A DNA stretch of 64,000 bases from Botryobacter ruber (GCF_003347595.2 NZ_QCZK02000049.1:124001-188000); one strand, 5' to 3'. Shown: positions 41,103 to 49,999, counted from the first letter of the stretch. A program made the numbers and translations. Notes: generated from the sequence alone by a model not told the origin.

Positions 41103-43907
41103 CTATTTACGACCAAATCTAAGAAATTTATAGGCTTCTGCAACCCAAATTACACTTGTTGAGAGCGAGATTAAAATTAAAACATCGGTAACCGCCAGCG
41201 GTTCGAACCTGAATAAGCCACTCAGGAAAGGCGTGTAAATAACCAGCAGCTGCAGTAAAAGCGACACAAGGAAGGTAATGTTAATGTATTTATTACCGAA
41301 AATCCCAATACTGAAAACTGACTTTTTCAGCGACCGCATATTAAACGTATTAAAAACCTGCAACATCGAGATAACCAGGAATACTGCTGTACGTGCCAGT
41401 TCCTCGTCCTGTGGTAAAAAATAGTTAAAAACCGCCAGCGTTACGGCCAGCATGGTAACCGACATTATAACTAAGTACGGAATTACGCTCCGATCGAGGA
41501 TGTTTACATCGCGCGCAACCGGTTTTTCTTTCATGATGTCGCCGTGGCCCCGCTCTGCGGCCAGCCCCAGTTCCATGATGCCGTCCGTTACCAGGTTCAC
41601 CCACAGAATCTGGGTGGCGGTAAGCGGGAACGGCAGGCCCAGCACCATCGCCGTGATGAACACCAGCACAAAGGCGAAATTGGTGGTAAGCAGGAAGAAG
41701 CTCGTTTGCCGCACATTCTGAAACACGATGCGCCCCTCCCGTACCGCCTTTACAATGGTCGAGAAGTTGTCATCGGACAGTACGATCTGCGAGGCATCTT
41801 TGGCCACGTCGGTGCCGCGCTGGCCCATGGCGATGCCCACATCGGCCCGTTTGAGGGCAGGTGCATCGTTTACGCCGTCGCCTGTCATGGCGATCAGGTG
41901 GCCTTTGTCCTGGAGATGTTCTGCTATGCGCAGTTTGGTGTTGGGACTAACGCGGGTAAAGACCGAAACCTCCTGCACGAGCTTGTCAAATTCAGCTTCG
42001 TCTACGTCCAGTTCGTCTTCCTGCATAGCGTCCGGGTACTTGCCCTGCTGCCCGTCGCTGCTGATGATGCCCACTTCCCGTGCAATGGCTGCCCCTGTTT
42101 TTTTGTGGTCGCCGGTTACCATGATCACCCGGATGCCTGCCGATTTGCACGACTCGATGGCTTCCTGCACCTCCTGGCGCGGCGGGTCAACGATGCCCGT
42201 CATGCCTGTCCAGGTAAGTTCCTGCACATCGTCAGTAGCAGTGGTTGTGGTGGCAGGTGCAGCTTCCTTGTAGGCGAGTGCCAGCACCCGCATGGCCTCC
42301 CCCGCCCACTCTTCCATTTTGTCTTCAATCTCCCTGCGCTTTTCTTCCGTCAGTTCCCGGGGCCCCTCCGGCGTCAGGATTTGTGTACTGAGCTTCAGGA
42401 TCTTTTCCGGTGCCCCCACTACCAGCAGCTCCTTCTTTCCCTCCTCCCGCTCTACCAGCGTAGCCCTGAACTTCTGTTCAGAGTTGAAAGGCAGGTCATC
42501 GAGGCGTTTTACCTCCTGCGGCTGGTCTTTGGCAGCCAGCCGCGCTTTTTCCGAAAGCACCAGCAAAGCAACTTCTGTCGGGTCACCAATTACGCCGGCT
42601 TCCGCCCCTGTTTCTGTTTCACCATTTTCATCCCCTGCATTTTCCTGTTCCTTTTCCTGCTTCTCCTTCTCCTGCGGCTTGTCTTTATCATTGTCCTGTG
42701 GTGCAGCCTCCTTCCCCAGCTGCGCGTTGTTGCACTCGCTGGCGATCAGCACCAGTTGCCGCAGCACACTGTTACCGGTCGGGTTGATTTCCTGTTCATC
42801 CTGTTTAAAGCCGCCTTTTACGGCGTAGCCGTTGCCTTCCACTGCCATCTCGGTGCCATCGCCCAGGAACACTTTTTTAACCGTGAGAATATTCTGGGTG
42901 ATGGTGCCGGTTTTATCGGTCATGATCACGGTAACGGAGCCCAGCATTTCGGTTGCCGTAAACTCGCGTATGATGGCATTTTGTTTGGCCATGCGCTTTG
43001 CCCCGATGGCCAGCACGATGGAAATGACAACAGGCAGGCCTTCGGGAATGGACGAAACCAGGGTGGCCACCGTGAGCAGCAGGATTTCGTTGAACCGGTA
43101 GTCGCGGATAAAGTAGCCCAGCACGAACACCGTAACGGAGGTTGCAATGGAAATGATCGCCATCTGTTTTCCGAGGCGGGCCGTTTTCTTTTTAAAGTTG
43201 GTGGCTTCGGTTTTGATGCTGCCCAGCGATTCGGAAATTTTTCCGATTTCGGTGTGCTGTCCTGTAGCTGTCACCACTGCCTTTGCAGAGCCGCGTGCTA
43301 CGTGCGTGCCTTTCCAGAGCATGTTGACACGGTCGCCCAGGTTTACGTCGCCTTCCAGCTCCGCTTCCTGTTTCTCGACAGGTAGCGATTCCCCCGTCAG
43401 GGCAGCCTCTTCCGCCTGCAGGTTTTTCTGGTTGATGACACGGGCATCTGCAGGAACGCCATCTCCTTCTTCCAGCACAATCACATCGCCGGGTACCAGT
43501 TCGCCCGAATCCACTGTTTTTACCTTGCCCTGCCGCTTTACATTGGCTTTCTGTTTCACCATGCTTTTGAGGGCCAGGATGGCTTTTTCGGCCCGGTACT
43601 CCTGCATAAAACCGAGCACGGCATTGAACATGATCACCCCCAGGATCACGTACACATCCACCATCTGGTCGGCATACCAGGCCACCCCTGCCGCGATAAA
43701 GAGGATAAAGATGAGGAAATCCTTGAACTGCTTGAGGAAAAGCAGGAAGGGATTGGTGCCTTCCGTTCCGGTGAGTTCATTAGGCCCGTACTCCTGCAGT
43801 CTTTTTCCGGCTTCTTCATCGGACAACCCTTCCCGGCTGGTTTCCAGTTTTTTCAGGGTTTCCTCAACCGGCAGGTGGTAGTAAGGGTGTTTCTGGTCTA
43901 TTGCCAT
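41103..43907 (-). CDS. P-type cation-transporting ATPase (Ca2+ type, IIA-like)
   Basis: 934 residues from ATG 43907 (MAIDQKHPYYHLPVEETL); ATG 43931 is possible. The open frame extends to 44111 but that part is a shadow of another frame. N-terminal cation ATPase domain, LTGESLPV in the actuator domain, IPEGLPVV in helix 4, phosphorylation site MTDKTGTITQN (Asp near 330), hinge MTGDGVNDAPALKRADVGIAMG (about 675) and LWVNLVTDGIMELGL in helix 6. These fit Ca2+/cation exporters related to PMR1. Two inserts are unusual: a Lys/Glu/Gln-rich stretch at about 402-436 in the N domain, and AAPATTTTATD at 548-558, encoded by a dispersed repeat. Confidence 0.93.
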   Translation of the reverse strand: MAIDQKHPYYHLPVEETLKKLETSREGLSDEEAGKRLQEYGPNELTGTEGTNPFLLFLKQFKDFLIFILFIAAGVAWYADQMVDVYVILGVIMFNAVLGFMQEYRAEKAILALKSMVKQKANVKRQGKVKTVDSGELVPGDVIVLEEGDGVPADARVINQKNLQAEEAALTGESLPVEKQEAELEGDVNLGDRVNMLWKGTHVARGSAKAVVTATGQHTEIGKISESLGSIKTEATNFKKKTARLGKQMAIISIATSVTVFVLGYFIRDYRFNEILLLTVATLVSSIPEGLPVVISIVLAIGAKRMAKQNAIIREFTATEMLGSVTVIMTDKTGTITQNILTVKKVFLGDGTEMAVEGNGYAVKGGFKQDEQEINPTGNSVLRQLVLIASECNNAQLGKEAAPQDNDKDKPQEKEKQEKEQENAGDENGETETGAEAGVIGDPTEVALLVLSEKARLAAKDQPQEVKRLDDLPFNSEQKFRATLVEREEGKKELLVVGAPEKILKLSTQILTPEGPRELTEEKRREIEDKMEEWAGEAMRVLALAYKEAAPATTTTATDDVQELTWTGMTGIVDPPRQEVQEAIESCKSAGIRVIMVTGDHKKTGAAIAREVGIISSDGQQGKYPDAMQEDELDVDEAEFDKLVQEVSVFTRVSPNTKLRIAEHLQDKGHLIAMTGDGVNDAPALKRADVGIAMGQRGTDVAKDASQIVLSDDNFSTIVKAVREGRIVFQNVRQTSFFLLTTNFAFVLVFITAMVLGLPFPLTATQILWVNLVTDGIMELGLAAERGHGDIMKEKPVARDVNILDRSVIPYLVIMSVTMLAVTLAVFNYFLPQDEELARTAVFLVISMLQVFNTFNMRSLKKSVFSIGIFGNKYINITFLVSLLLQLLVIYTPFLSGLFRFEPLAVTDVLILISLSTSVIWVAEAYKFLRFGRK
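42235..42266 (+). repeat. Dispersed repeat inside the P-type ATPase gene
   Basis: It contains GCAGTGGTTGTGGTGGCAGG then TGCAGC. The coding strand reads it as an Ala/Thr-rich 11-residue segment between LALAYKE and the conserved TGIVDPPR block. Confidence 0.75.
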
Positions 43908-43974
43908 AGATCGCTCTTTTACATGTTGCATGCTAAACCTGCTGCTGCAGGCACAAGCCCGTTTGTCCGGACCT

Positions 43975-44157
43975 TTAAGGAATCCCCTTCGTCCGCTCCT
44001 CCGGCGGAACATGCGGCTCCTGTTCCGGTCTTTCGGGCGGGGCTTCCGGGAAAGGCGGCTGCTGTTCCGGCACTGCCTGTACCGGTGCTTTTCCGGCCTC
44101 TTCCTGGTCACGATGTAGCGATGGCTTTTCTTCCGGTTCCGATTTTTTGATGCCCAT
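43975..44157 (-). CDS. Small Pro/Glu-rich protein upstream of the ATPase
   Basis: 60 residues beginning MGIKKSEPEEKPSLHRDQEE and rich in Pro, Glu and Gln, with no hydrophobic segment. I do not recognise it. It is on the ATPase strand, 67 bp before its start, in a different frame from the ATPase N-terminal extension. Its composition could also be a by-product of GC-rich non-coding sequence. Low-complexity acidic small proteins are common in this phylum. I judge it about as likely real as not. Confidence 0.35.
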   Translation of the reverse strand: MGIKKSEPEEKPSLHRDQEEAGKAPVQAVPEQQPPFPEAPPERPEQEPHVPPEERTKGIP

Positions 44158-44644
44158 ACTGTAGCTATTAATAAATGAGTTGTTACTTTCGCAGCGTATG
44201 CACCGGCACGAGCCGCGTAATCAGGTCAGGGGCCTGCTCTTTTTTAACGGCAGTTCATCCAACAAAAACGGGCTGCAACCAGCGGCAAAGCTACTTTTAG
44301 ACGCTAAAAGAAACCTAAACGCCTGACTAGCTTTGTTACGCAGACAGGGCTTAAATGATGCTTTTTTAGCTTAGATGTTGGTGCCCGAAACCCCGCTATG
44401 CAGCAGCAGAAGGAATGGTGGCTGGAGCAGTGCAGTTTTATGGCCGCTAAACGGAAAGTAACTCCTGCCAGGCTGCTTTCTGTGCAGTGCACCACACGGT
44501 TAATAAACAGGTAAATTTTAGAATATTAAAAACACTATATCATTTTTTCCAGTAATTTAACACCATCATTTTTACTCAACGTCTGACAAGTCTGACAACC
44601 ATATCACTACATCGTAATTTTAGAACCTTATCAATACTTTACTT
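44158..44644. other. 487-bp intergenic region upstream of pgi
   Basis: A divergent gap holding one dispersed repeat (44403) and a 9-bp tandem (GTCTGACAA twice, 44581-44598). The last 130 bp before pgi are AT-rich and should contain its promoter, although no exact TAnnTTTG was found. No credible gene is seen. Confidence 0.6.
44403..44434 (+). repeat. Dispersed repeat in the pgi upstream region
   Basis: AGAAGGAATGGTGGCTGGAG then CAGTGCA, of the AAT subtype. Confidence 0.65.
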
Positions 44645-46297
44645 ATGCTGAACAACCACAACCCGGCCACTACGCAAGCCTGGAAAAACCTGGAAACACA
44701 TGCTGCTGCCATCCGGCCAAAGCACCTGCGTGAGCTGTTTAAAGAAGATCCGAAACGCTTCGATAAACTTTCATTCACCCTTGGCGACACGCTGTACGAC
44801 CTTTCCAAAAACCGTGTAACGGAAGAAACGTTGGACCTGCTGGCTGCACTGGCAGAAGAGATGAAGCTGACGCAGGGCATCGAAAGCATGTTCAGCGGCG
44901 AAAAAATAAATGCCACCGAAGGCAGAGCAGTGCTGCACACGGCCCTGCGCAACTTCACCGACGCCAGGCTGGAAGTAGACGGCGAAGACGTGCTGGCAGA
45001 GGTGCGCGATGTGCAGCAGCAGATGAAAGCTTTCTGCGAAAAGCTCCACTCCGGCCAATGGCTCGGTTATACCGGTAAAAAAATCAGCAACGTTGTCAAC
45101 ATCGGTATTGGTGGCTCAGACCTGGGTCCGAAGATGGTGTGCGAGGCGCTGAAGAAGTACCAGAAGCCGGACATCGAAATGTACTTCATCTCCAACGTAG
45201 ACGGCACCGATGCCGCCGAAGTACTGCGCAGACTCGACCCGGAAACGACGCTCTTTATCATTGCCTCCAAAACCTTCACTACCAAAGAAACCATCGCCAA
45301 CGCCCACACCGCCCGCGATTGGTTCCTGAAAGCGGCTGCGGACAAAGAAAACATCAAAAAACACTTTGTTGCACTATCCACCAACACCGCTGCCGTAGAA
45401 GAATTTGGCATCGCGCCCGAAAACACCTTCCGCTTCTGGGACTGGGTAGGCGGACGCTTCTCGCTGTGGTCGGCCATTGGCCTCTCCATTGCCTGCGCCC
45501 TGGGCTACGACAAGTTTGAGGAGCTGCTGCGTGGCGCCGAAGACATGGACAAGCATTTCCGTGAAACGCCAATCCGGCAAAATATCCCGGCGCTGATGGC
45601 GCTGCTGAGCATCTGGTACACCAACTTCTTCGAGGCCCAGACCCACGCCGTGCTGCCGTACGACCAGTACCTGCGCCTGCTGCCCGACTACCTGCAGCAG
45701 CTGCAGATGGAAAGCAACGGCAAAACAGCTACCCGCAACGGCGAGTATGTAAACTACGAAACGCAGCCCGTTATCTGGGGTGCAGCCGGTACCAACGGGC
45801 AGCACTCGTTCTACCAGCTCATCCACCAGGGCACCTTCCTGATTCCGTCTGATTTTATTGCGCCAGTAAACAGCCACAACAAGGTAGGCAACCACCACCC
45901 CATGCTGCTGTCGAACTTCTTTGCCCAGACCGAAGCGCTTATGAAAGGCAAAACGGCAGAGGAAGTGCGTGCCGAACTGCAGAAAAAAGGCAACATGAGC
46001 GCCGAAGAGGTGGAAGAACTGGTACCGCATAAGGTATTTGAAGGCAACAAGCCGTCTACGTCCATTATGTTCAAGCTGCTCACGCCACGCGTGCTCGGCA
46101 GCCTGATTGCCATGTACGAGCACAAAGTGTTTGCGCAGGGCGTTATCTGGAACGTGTACAGTTTCGACCAGTGGGGTGTGGAACTGGGCAAGCAACTGGC
46201 CGGCACCATCGAAGACGAACTGCTGAGCGGCAAGCAAGCGGAACACGACAGCTCTACGGCTGGACTGATCAGCTATTATAACCAGAACAAAAGCTAA
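44645..46297 (+). CDS. pgi: Glucose-6-phosphate isomerase
   Basis: 550 residues, normal for Pgi. Signature 1 (FWDWVGGRFSLWSAIGLSIA) and signature 2 region (GQHSFYQLIHQGTFLIPSDFIA) are present. So are VVNIGIGGSDLGPKMVCEAL, SKTFTTKETIANA and the active-site Glu in the block around MESNGKTATRNG. The C-terminal VFAQGVIWNVYSFDQWGVELGKQLA carries the catalytic Lys region. It interconverts glucose-6-phosphate and fructose-6-phosphate, linking the pgmB product to pfkB. It is monocistronic, with a terminator at 46337. Confidence 0.97.
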   Translation: MLNNHNPATTQAWKNLETHAAAIRPKHLRELFKEDPKRFDKLSFTLGDTLYDLSKNRVTEETLDLLAALAEEMKLTQGIESMFSGEKINATEGRAVLHTALRNFTDARLEVDGEDVLAEVRDVQQQMKAFCEKLHSGQWLGYTGKKISNVVNIGIGGSDLGPKMVCEALKKYQKPDIEMYFISNVDGTDAAEVLRRLDPETTLFIIASKTFTTKETIANAHTARDWFLKAAADKENIKKHFVALSTNTAAVEEFGIAPENTFRFWDWVGGRFSLWSAIGLSIACALGYDKFEELLRGAEDMDKHFRETPIRQNIPALMALLSIWYTNFFEAQTHAVLPYDQYLRLLPDYLQQLQMESNGKTATRNGEYVNYETQPVIWGAAGTNGQHSFYQLIHQGTFLIPSDFIAPVNSHNKVGNHHPMLLSNFFAQTEALMKGKTAEEVRAELQKKGNMSAEEVEELVPHKVFEGNKPSTSIMFKLLTPRVLGSLIAMYEHKVFAQGVIWNVYSFDQWGVELGKQLAGTIEDELLSGKQAEHDSSTAGLISYYNQNKS

Positions 46298-46336
46298 CAT
46301 TCTGCAAATCTGAGCTGCAGTCTGCTCACACGAATT

Positions 46337-46393
46337 TCTGCCTTCAGACTTTTTCAGGGTTTTCCCGGAAGGAGCTGAAGGCAGATTTTTTTT
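46337..46393 (+). terminator. Intrinsic terminator after pgi
   Basis: Stem TCTGCCTTCAG (46337-46347) pairs with CTGAAGGCAGA (46375-46385). Eight T's follow. Confidence 0.85.
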
Positions 46394-46486
46394 GGAAAAA
46401 TATTGGATAGAAGGCTCACAACAGCCAACAATAAACAAACCTTCTGCATCATTTGCGTTTAAGTACTGTTTCCAAACCACAGGCGG

Positions 46487-48058
46487 ATGCACCGGAACTT
46501 AACGCGATTATTGTTTATATTTCTTTTTATCACAAGCTGTGCTGATGATGATTTTTATCAGCAGAATGCGCTGTACCAACAACCTGCTGCGGCTGGCGTG
46601 GCGCCTGACAGTGTTTGGGTGGTGGCAGGCAGGCATTACGACCGGAGCGGCTTTTTCCGCTTTTTCTGGGGCGATCATCACCGGGAACTCTGGACCACAC
46701 CGGTAAAAGCAAAAGTGTTTGACATGGAAAAAATAGCCGGCGGCCTGAAGTTGGATGAAATCGGCGGCGGCTACCAGACCACAAGTTTCCAGCTCGTAGA
46801 CAGTACCGGCAAAGAATACGCCTTCCGGTCAATCGACAAAAACCCGGTGCACGTGCTGTCGGATTTCTGGCAGAAAACATTTGTTACCAACATTGTGCGC
46901 GACCAGACCTCCGCCTCCCACCCCTACGGCATGCTGGTAGTGCCAGTTTTAGCAGAGGCTGTCGGGGTGCACCACACGAATCCGAAGTTGTATTATGTCA
47001 GCGAAAACGACACCTCCTTCGGCGTTTATTCAGACAGGGTGCAGGGGCGGCTGTTCATGCTGGAGGAGCGTTTTAAAAGTGTACATGATCTTACGCCCGC
47101 TTTTGAAAAAGCCACGGGATTTTTAGATTCCGACGAAGCGCTCCGCCTGCGCTTTGCTTCCAACAGGTACCGCTTCGACCAGAAAGCGTTTGCCCGCGCA
47201 CGCCTGCTGGACCTGCTCATAGGTGACTGGGACCGCCACAAAGGGCAGTGGGACTGGGCGGTGGTACCACAAAACAGGGACACTGTTTTTCAACCCATCC
47301 CCAAAGACCGCGACCAGGTTTTTATCCGGATACAAGACGGCCTTATTCCTGCAATTGCTACGAGCAAAATTATGGCCCGGAAACTCCACTCCTTTGGAGA
47401 AGACATTGACGACGTGAAAGCCCTGATGCTAAATGCCCGTTTCCTGGATGCACGGCTACTAAACGAACTAGAAGCAGAAGACTGGCAGGCGATAGCCCGT
47501 GATATGCAGCACAAACTGACCGACGACGTTCTGGAACAGGCGGTAAAGCAGCTGCCAGAAGCAATATACAAAATTCAGGGCGACAAGATGATCCAGCAGC
47601 TGAAGAACAGGCGGAGCCAGTTGCCCGCAGCTGCAGCCAAAATGTATGAAATCCTTGCCAAAGAAGTCACCATTCCGGGTACGGATGCAGACGAGCTATT
47701 CCTGGTAAAGCGACTGAACGACAAGCAGACTCAGGTACAAATGCGAAGAATTGGAACCAACCAGTTGCTTTACAACCGGACTTTTAACCACAACGAAACA
47801 GAACGCCTCACCCTGCGCGGCCTGCGGGGCAACGATGCATTTGTGGTGGAAGGCAAAACTGACAAAGGCATCCTGGTGGAGCTGTACGGCGGCATGGGCG
47901 AAGACAAAATCACGGACCGTTCAGCAGTGAGTAACTGGAAAAAAATGACGCACATCTTCGACACCGAACGCGGCAATAAGATCGATTTCGGCACCGAAGC
48001 CCGTGACCGCACCACCCGCGATGTTCGGGTGCACGCTTACGACCAGGAGGGGAATTGA
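46487..48058 (+). CDS. Bacteroidota lipoprotein with kinase-like core motif
   Basis: 523 residues. Lipoprotein signal with lipobox (FLFITSCADDD, Cys about 18). The block VVAGRHYDRSGFFRFFWGDHHRELWTTPVKAKVFD, GGGYQTTSFQLVDSTGKEYAFRSIDKNP and GVHHTNPKLYYV belongs to a family I know from Bacteroidota, where it often sits between a metallophosphoesterase and a BamA-like barrel in ~1200-aa proteins. Here it stands alone and stops before any barrel. RLLDLLIGDWDRHKGQWDWA with PIPKDRDQVF resembles the catalytic and metal-binding motifs of Fam20C/HipA-like atypical kinases. Kinase activity is inference. A separate metallophosphoesterase is encoded at 53.2 kb. Confidence 0.75.
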   Translation: MHRNLTRLLFIFLFITSCADDDFYQQNALYQQPAAAGVAPDSVWVVAGRHYDRSGFFRFFWGDHHRELWTTPVKAKVFDMEKIAGGLKLDEIGGGYQTTSFQLVDSTGKEYAFRSIDKNPVHVLSDFWQKTFVTNIVRDQTSASHPYGMLVVPVLAEAVGVHHTNPKLYYVSENDTSFGVYSDRVQGRLFMLEERFKSVHDLTPAFEKATGFLDSDEALRLRFASNRYRFDQKAFARARLLDLLIGDWDRHKGQWDWAVVPQNRDTVFQPIPKDRDQVFIRIQDGLIPAIATSKIMARKLHSFGEDIDDVKALMLNARFLDARLLNELEAEDWQAIARDMQHKLTDDVLEQAVKQLPEAIYKIQGDKMIQQLKNRRSQLPAAAAKMYEILAKEVTIPGTDADELFLVKRLNDKQTQVQMRRIGTNQLLYNRTFNHNETERLTLRGLRGNDAFVVEGKTDKGILVELYGGMGEDKITDRSAVSNWKKMTHIFDTERGNKIDFGTEARDRTTRDVRVHAYDQEGN

Positions 48059-48070
48059 GATAGTTTTAGC

Positions 48071-48102
48071 TGTGCAGTGGGAGTGGTGGCAGGTGCAGAA
48101 AA
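48071..48102 (+). repeat. Dispersed repeat after the kinase-like lipoprotein gene
   Basis: GCAGTGGGAGTGGTGGCAGG then TGCAGAAAA, the GGGAG variant also seen at 18973. Confidence 0.75.
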
Positions 48103-48166
48103 GAAACTTTGCCTATTTAAGTCACAACTCCTGCTCTGCTAAGGGTTGCGGCGGATGAATAATAGT

Positions 48167-48191
48167 TAGGTGTAGTTACAAACTACACCTA
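48167..48191. repeat. Perfect 11-bp stem hairpin, no T-run
   Basis: TAGGTGTAGTT and AACTACACCTA flank the 3-nt loop ACA. It sits between convergent genes. It lacks a U-tract, so it may be a weak terminator, a protein-binding site or a REP-type element. Confidence 0.65.
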
Positions 48192-48275
48192 GAAAAGGAA
48201 TTAAGGTAATGAAGGATACAAAAACTTCTCTGCTCCTGCCTCCACTCCTTCTGCTCCTCTTTATAAATGAAAAAA

Positions 48276-49364
48276 TTAAGCCGCCTGCTTCTCCTTCGCA
48301 ACCCGCTGCAGCATTTTCAGCACCAGTTCTTCGGTTCCGGATAAGTGCTCTGTTTTAGGTGCTGTGGCATCGTGGGTTTTCAGGTACCGCAACAGCTTGT
48401 CTTCGCGGAACAGGTTTACCACTTCGGGGTGGATGTAATATTTGCTGCAGACGCTGGGGGTGTTGCCCAAGCCTTTGGCGACCAGTTTAACTGCTTCCTT
48501 TATGCTTTTCTCTTTTTCCAATTCGGGATGCTCGTCGATTACCTGCTCCAGGCATTCCACCATGCGTACGCTGCCGCCCCAGGTGCGGAAGTCTTTTGCC
48601 GTGAAATCGTACTCGGTGGCCTCCCGCAGATAATCGTTCACATCGCCCGACTCCAGCGTGTGCCTGTGGCCGCTTTCATCGAAATACTGGAAAAGGTCGT
48701 AGCCCGGAATGTCGCGGCACTTCTTCACCAGCCTTGCCAGCCGCCGGTCTTTTAGCCCGATCACGTGCTCCACTCCTTTCTTGCCCCTGAACGAAAATTG
48801 CAGCTGGCTACCCTCAATCTGCACATGGCGGTCGCGCAGGGTGGTGAGGCCGTAGGACTGGTTTGATTTGGCATAGTGGCGGTTCCCGATGCGGATCAGG
48901 GCGTTGTCGAGCAGCTTCAGGACGAGCGCGGTGACTTTCTTTTTGCTCAGTTGCCCCGCGCGCAGGTCCGCCTCAATGTGCTCGCGCAGCCTGGGCAGCG
49001 ACTTGCCAAACAGGATCATGCGACCGAACTTGGTAAGGTTGCGGGTCTTTTGCCACTCGCCGTGGTAGATGTATTGCTTGCGGCCTTTGGCATCGCGGCC
49101 GGTTGCCTGCAGGTGCCCCCGGGCCGAAGGCGAAATCCAGACTTCGGTCCAGGCAGGCGGAATGACCAGTTTGCTGATGCGATCAAGTGTTTTTTCGTCT
49201 GTCACCTTCTCTCCTGCCGCGTCATGGTACCAGAACCCTTTGCCGGCTTTCTTGCGTGTGATGCCCGGCTTTCCGTCAGTCGTGTGCCGTAAGCCTGCCT
49301 GCCGGGCCGATTTTGCAGGATCGGCATATAGTTCGTGCAGTTCGTTCTTCTTCTTTGCCATCAT
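48276..49364 (-). CDS. DNA topoisomerase IB (poxvirus-like)
   Basis: 362 residues from ATG 49364 (MMAKKKNELHELYADP). The open frame extends to 49496 without coding signs. N-terminal domain: WISPSARGHLQATGRDAKGRKQYIYHGEW. Catalytic core: ALIRIGNRHYAKSNQSYGLTTLRDRHV (Arg/Lys), FTAKDFRTWGGSVRM, and the nucleophile region TPSVCSKYYIHPEVVNLF (Tyr near 305). It relaxes supercoils by forming a 3'-phosphotyrosyl link. The Ala/Lys-rich C-terminus is short. It is monocistronic with a divergent membrane protein gene on the other side. Confidence 0.93.
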   Translation of the reverse strand: MMAKKKNELHELYADPAKSARQAGLRHTTDGKPGITRKKAGKGFWYHDAAGEKVTDEKTLDRISKLVIPPAWTEVWISPSARGHLQATGRDAKGRKQYIYHGEWQKTRNLTKFGRMILFGKSLPRLREHIEADLRAGQLSKKKVTALVLKLLDNALIRIGNRHYAKSNQSYGLTTLRDRHVQIEGSQLQFSFRGKKGVEHVIGLKDRRLARLVKKCRDIPGYDLFQYFDESGHRHTLESGDVNDYLREATEYDFTAKDFRTWGGSVRMVECLEQVIDEHPELEKEKSIKEAVKLVAKGLGNTPSVCSKYYIHPEVVNLFREDKLLRYLKTHDATAPKTEHLSGTEELVLKMLQRVAKEKQAA

Positions 49365-49463
49365 CTGAGGCGCTTTTATTACCTCCTGCACTACATACTT
49401 TAATTCCGTACAAAAGTTATGGCGTAAAGCGGATGCCGGTAAGGGGATACAGGCAAACAACCT

Positions 49464-49471
49464 TATCTTTG
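49464..49471 (+). promoter_or_regulatory. TAnnTTTG -7 promoter element
   Basis: TATCTTTG, an exact consensus match, 24 bp before ATG 49495, the same spacing as for the MATE gene. Confidence 0.6.
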
Positions 49472-49494
49472 CAACCTGACAAAAGATTTCAAGC

Positions 49495-49896
49495 ATGCAC
49501 CAGAATATTGCCTACCTCTATGCCTTTTTCGGGCTTTTCCTGATAACCTGTGGCGTTGTTTCCGTTCTGTTTTTAGGCCGGAAGGCAAAAACAGCAATTA
49601 TGTCCGGAGGTTTTTTTGGCCTGGTTGCCTTAACGGCGGGCCATTTCCTGAACCTGTCCCAGCCCTGGGCGCTCTACCTGGGCTTAACAGAGGCTTTTCT
49701 CCTGACCTTTATTTTTGCATGGCGTGCCAGCACGGCCTTTCATACATTGATGGAACTGGTGCAGGCAAACGATCAGGCCGCTGTCAGGTCGAAAAGTATC
49801 GCTTTCCTCATTATTGCTACCATGTTTATTATGGCGCTGTTTGTGCTGGCTGTTTCGGTTACTTTCCTGCGCCAGGTACTGGAAGGGCTTGGGTAG
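49495..49896 (+). CDS. Small four-helix membrane protein of unknown function
   Basis: 133 residues. Four hydrophobic segments are visible: about 5-28 (IAYLYAFFGLFLITCGVVSVLF), 35-52, 56-78 (WALYLGLTEAFLLTFIFAW) and 103-125 (SIAFLIIATMFIMALFVLAV). A basic/polar loop lies between helices 3 and 4. I do not recognise the family with confidence. A promoter-like box lies upstream and a terminator about 75 bp downstream, so it is a single transcription unit. Confidence 0.75.
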   Translation: MHQNIAYLYAFFGLFLITCGVVSVLFLGRKAKTAIMSGGFFGLVALTAGHFLNLSQPWALYLGLTEAFLLTFIFAWRASTAFHTLMELVQANDQAAVRSKSIAFLIIATMFIMALFVLAVSVTFLRQVLEGLG

Positions 49897-49968
49897 CGTC
49901 CTTTATAAAAAGGGAAGAAACTTCGGTCATTGCTCCTCCGTAAGCTAAGGCATAGACGCTATTTGAAA

Positions 49969-49999
49969 GGAAGCCTCTGAATCTTTCAGGGGCTTTTTT
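49969..49999 (+). terminator. Intrinsic terminator after the membrane protein gene
   Basis: Stem AAGCCTCTGA (49971-49980) with TCAGGGGCTT (49986-49995, one G-U) around a 5-nt loop, followed by T's. Confidence 0.8.

Noticed and set aside
41200..41215. GGTTCGAACC as a tRNA T-arm
   Set aside because: It lies inside the ATPase coding region and no acceptor or anticodon arm can be formed.
41544..43385. 613-aa open frame opposite the P-type ATPase
   Set aside because: Shadow frame with Phe/His/Gln-rich composition and no domains.
43908..44111. N-terminal extension of the ATPase frame
   Set aside because: Arg-rich, unlike any cation ATPase N-terminus; MAIDQKHPYYHL at 43907 is the normal beginning.
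45374..46492. 372-aa open frame opposite pgi
   Set aside because: Overlaps pgi and its terminator; no recognisable protein.
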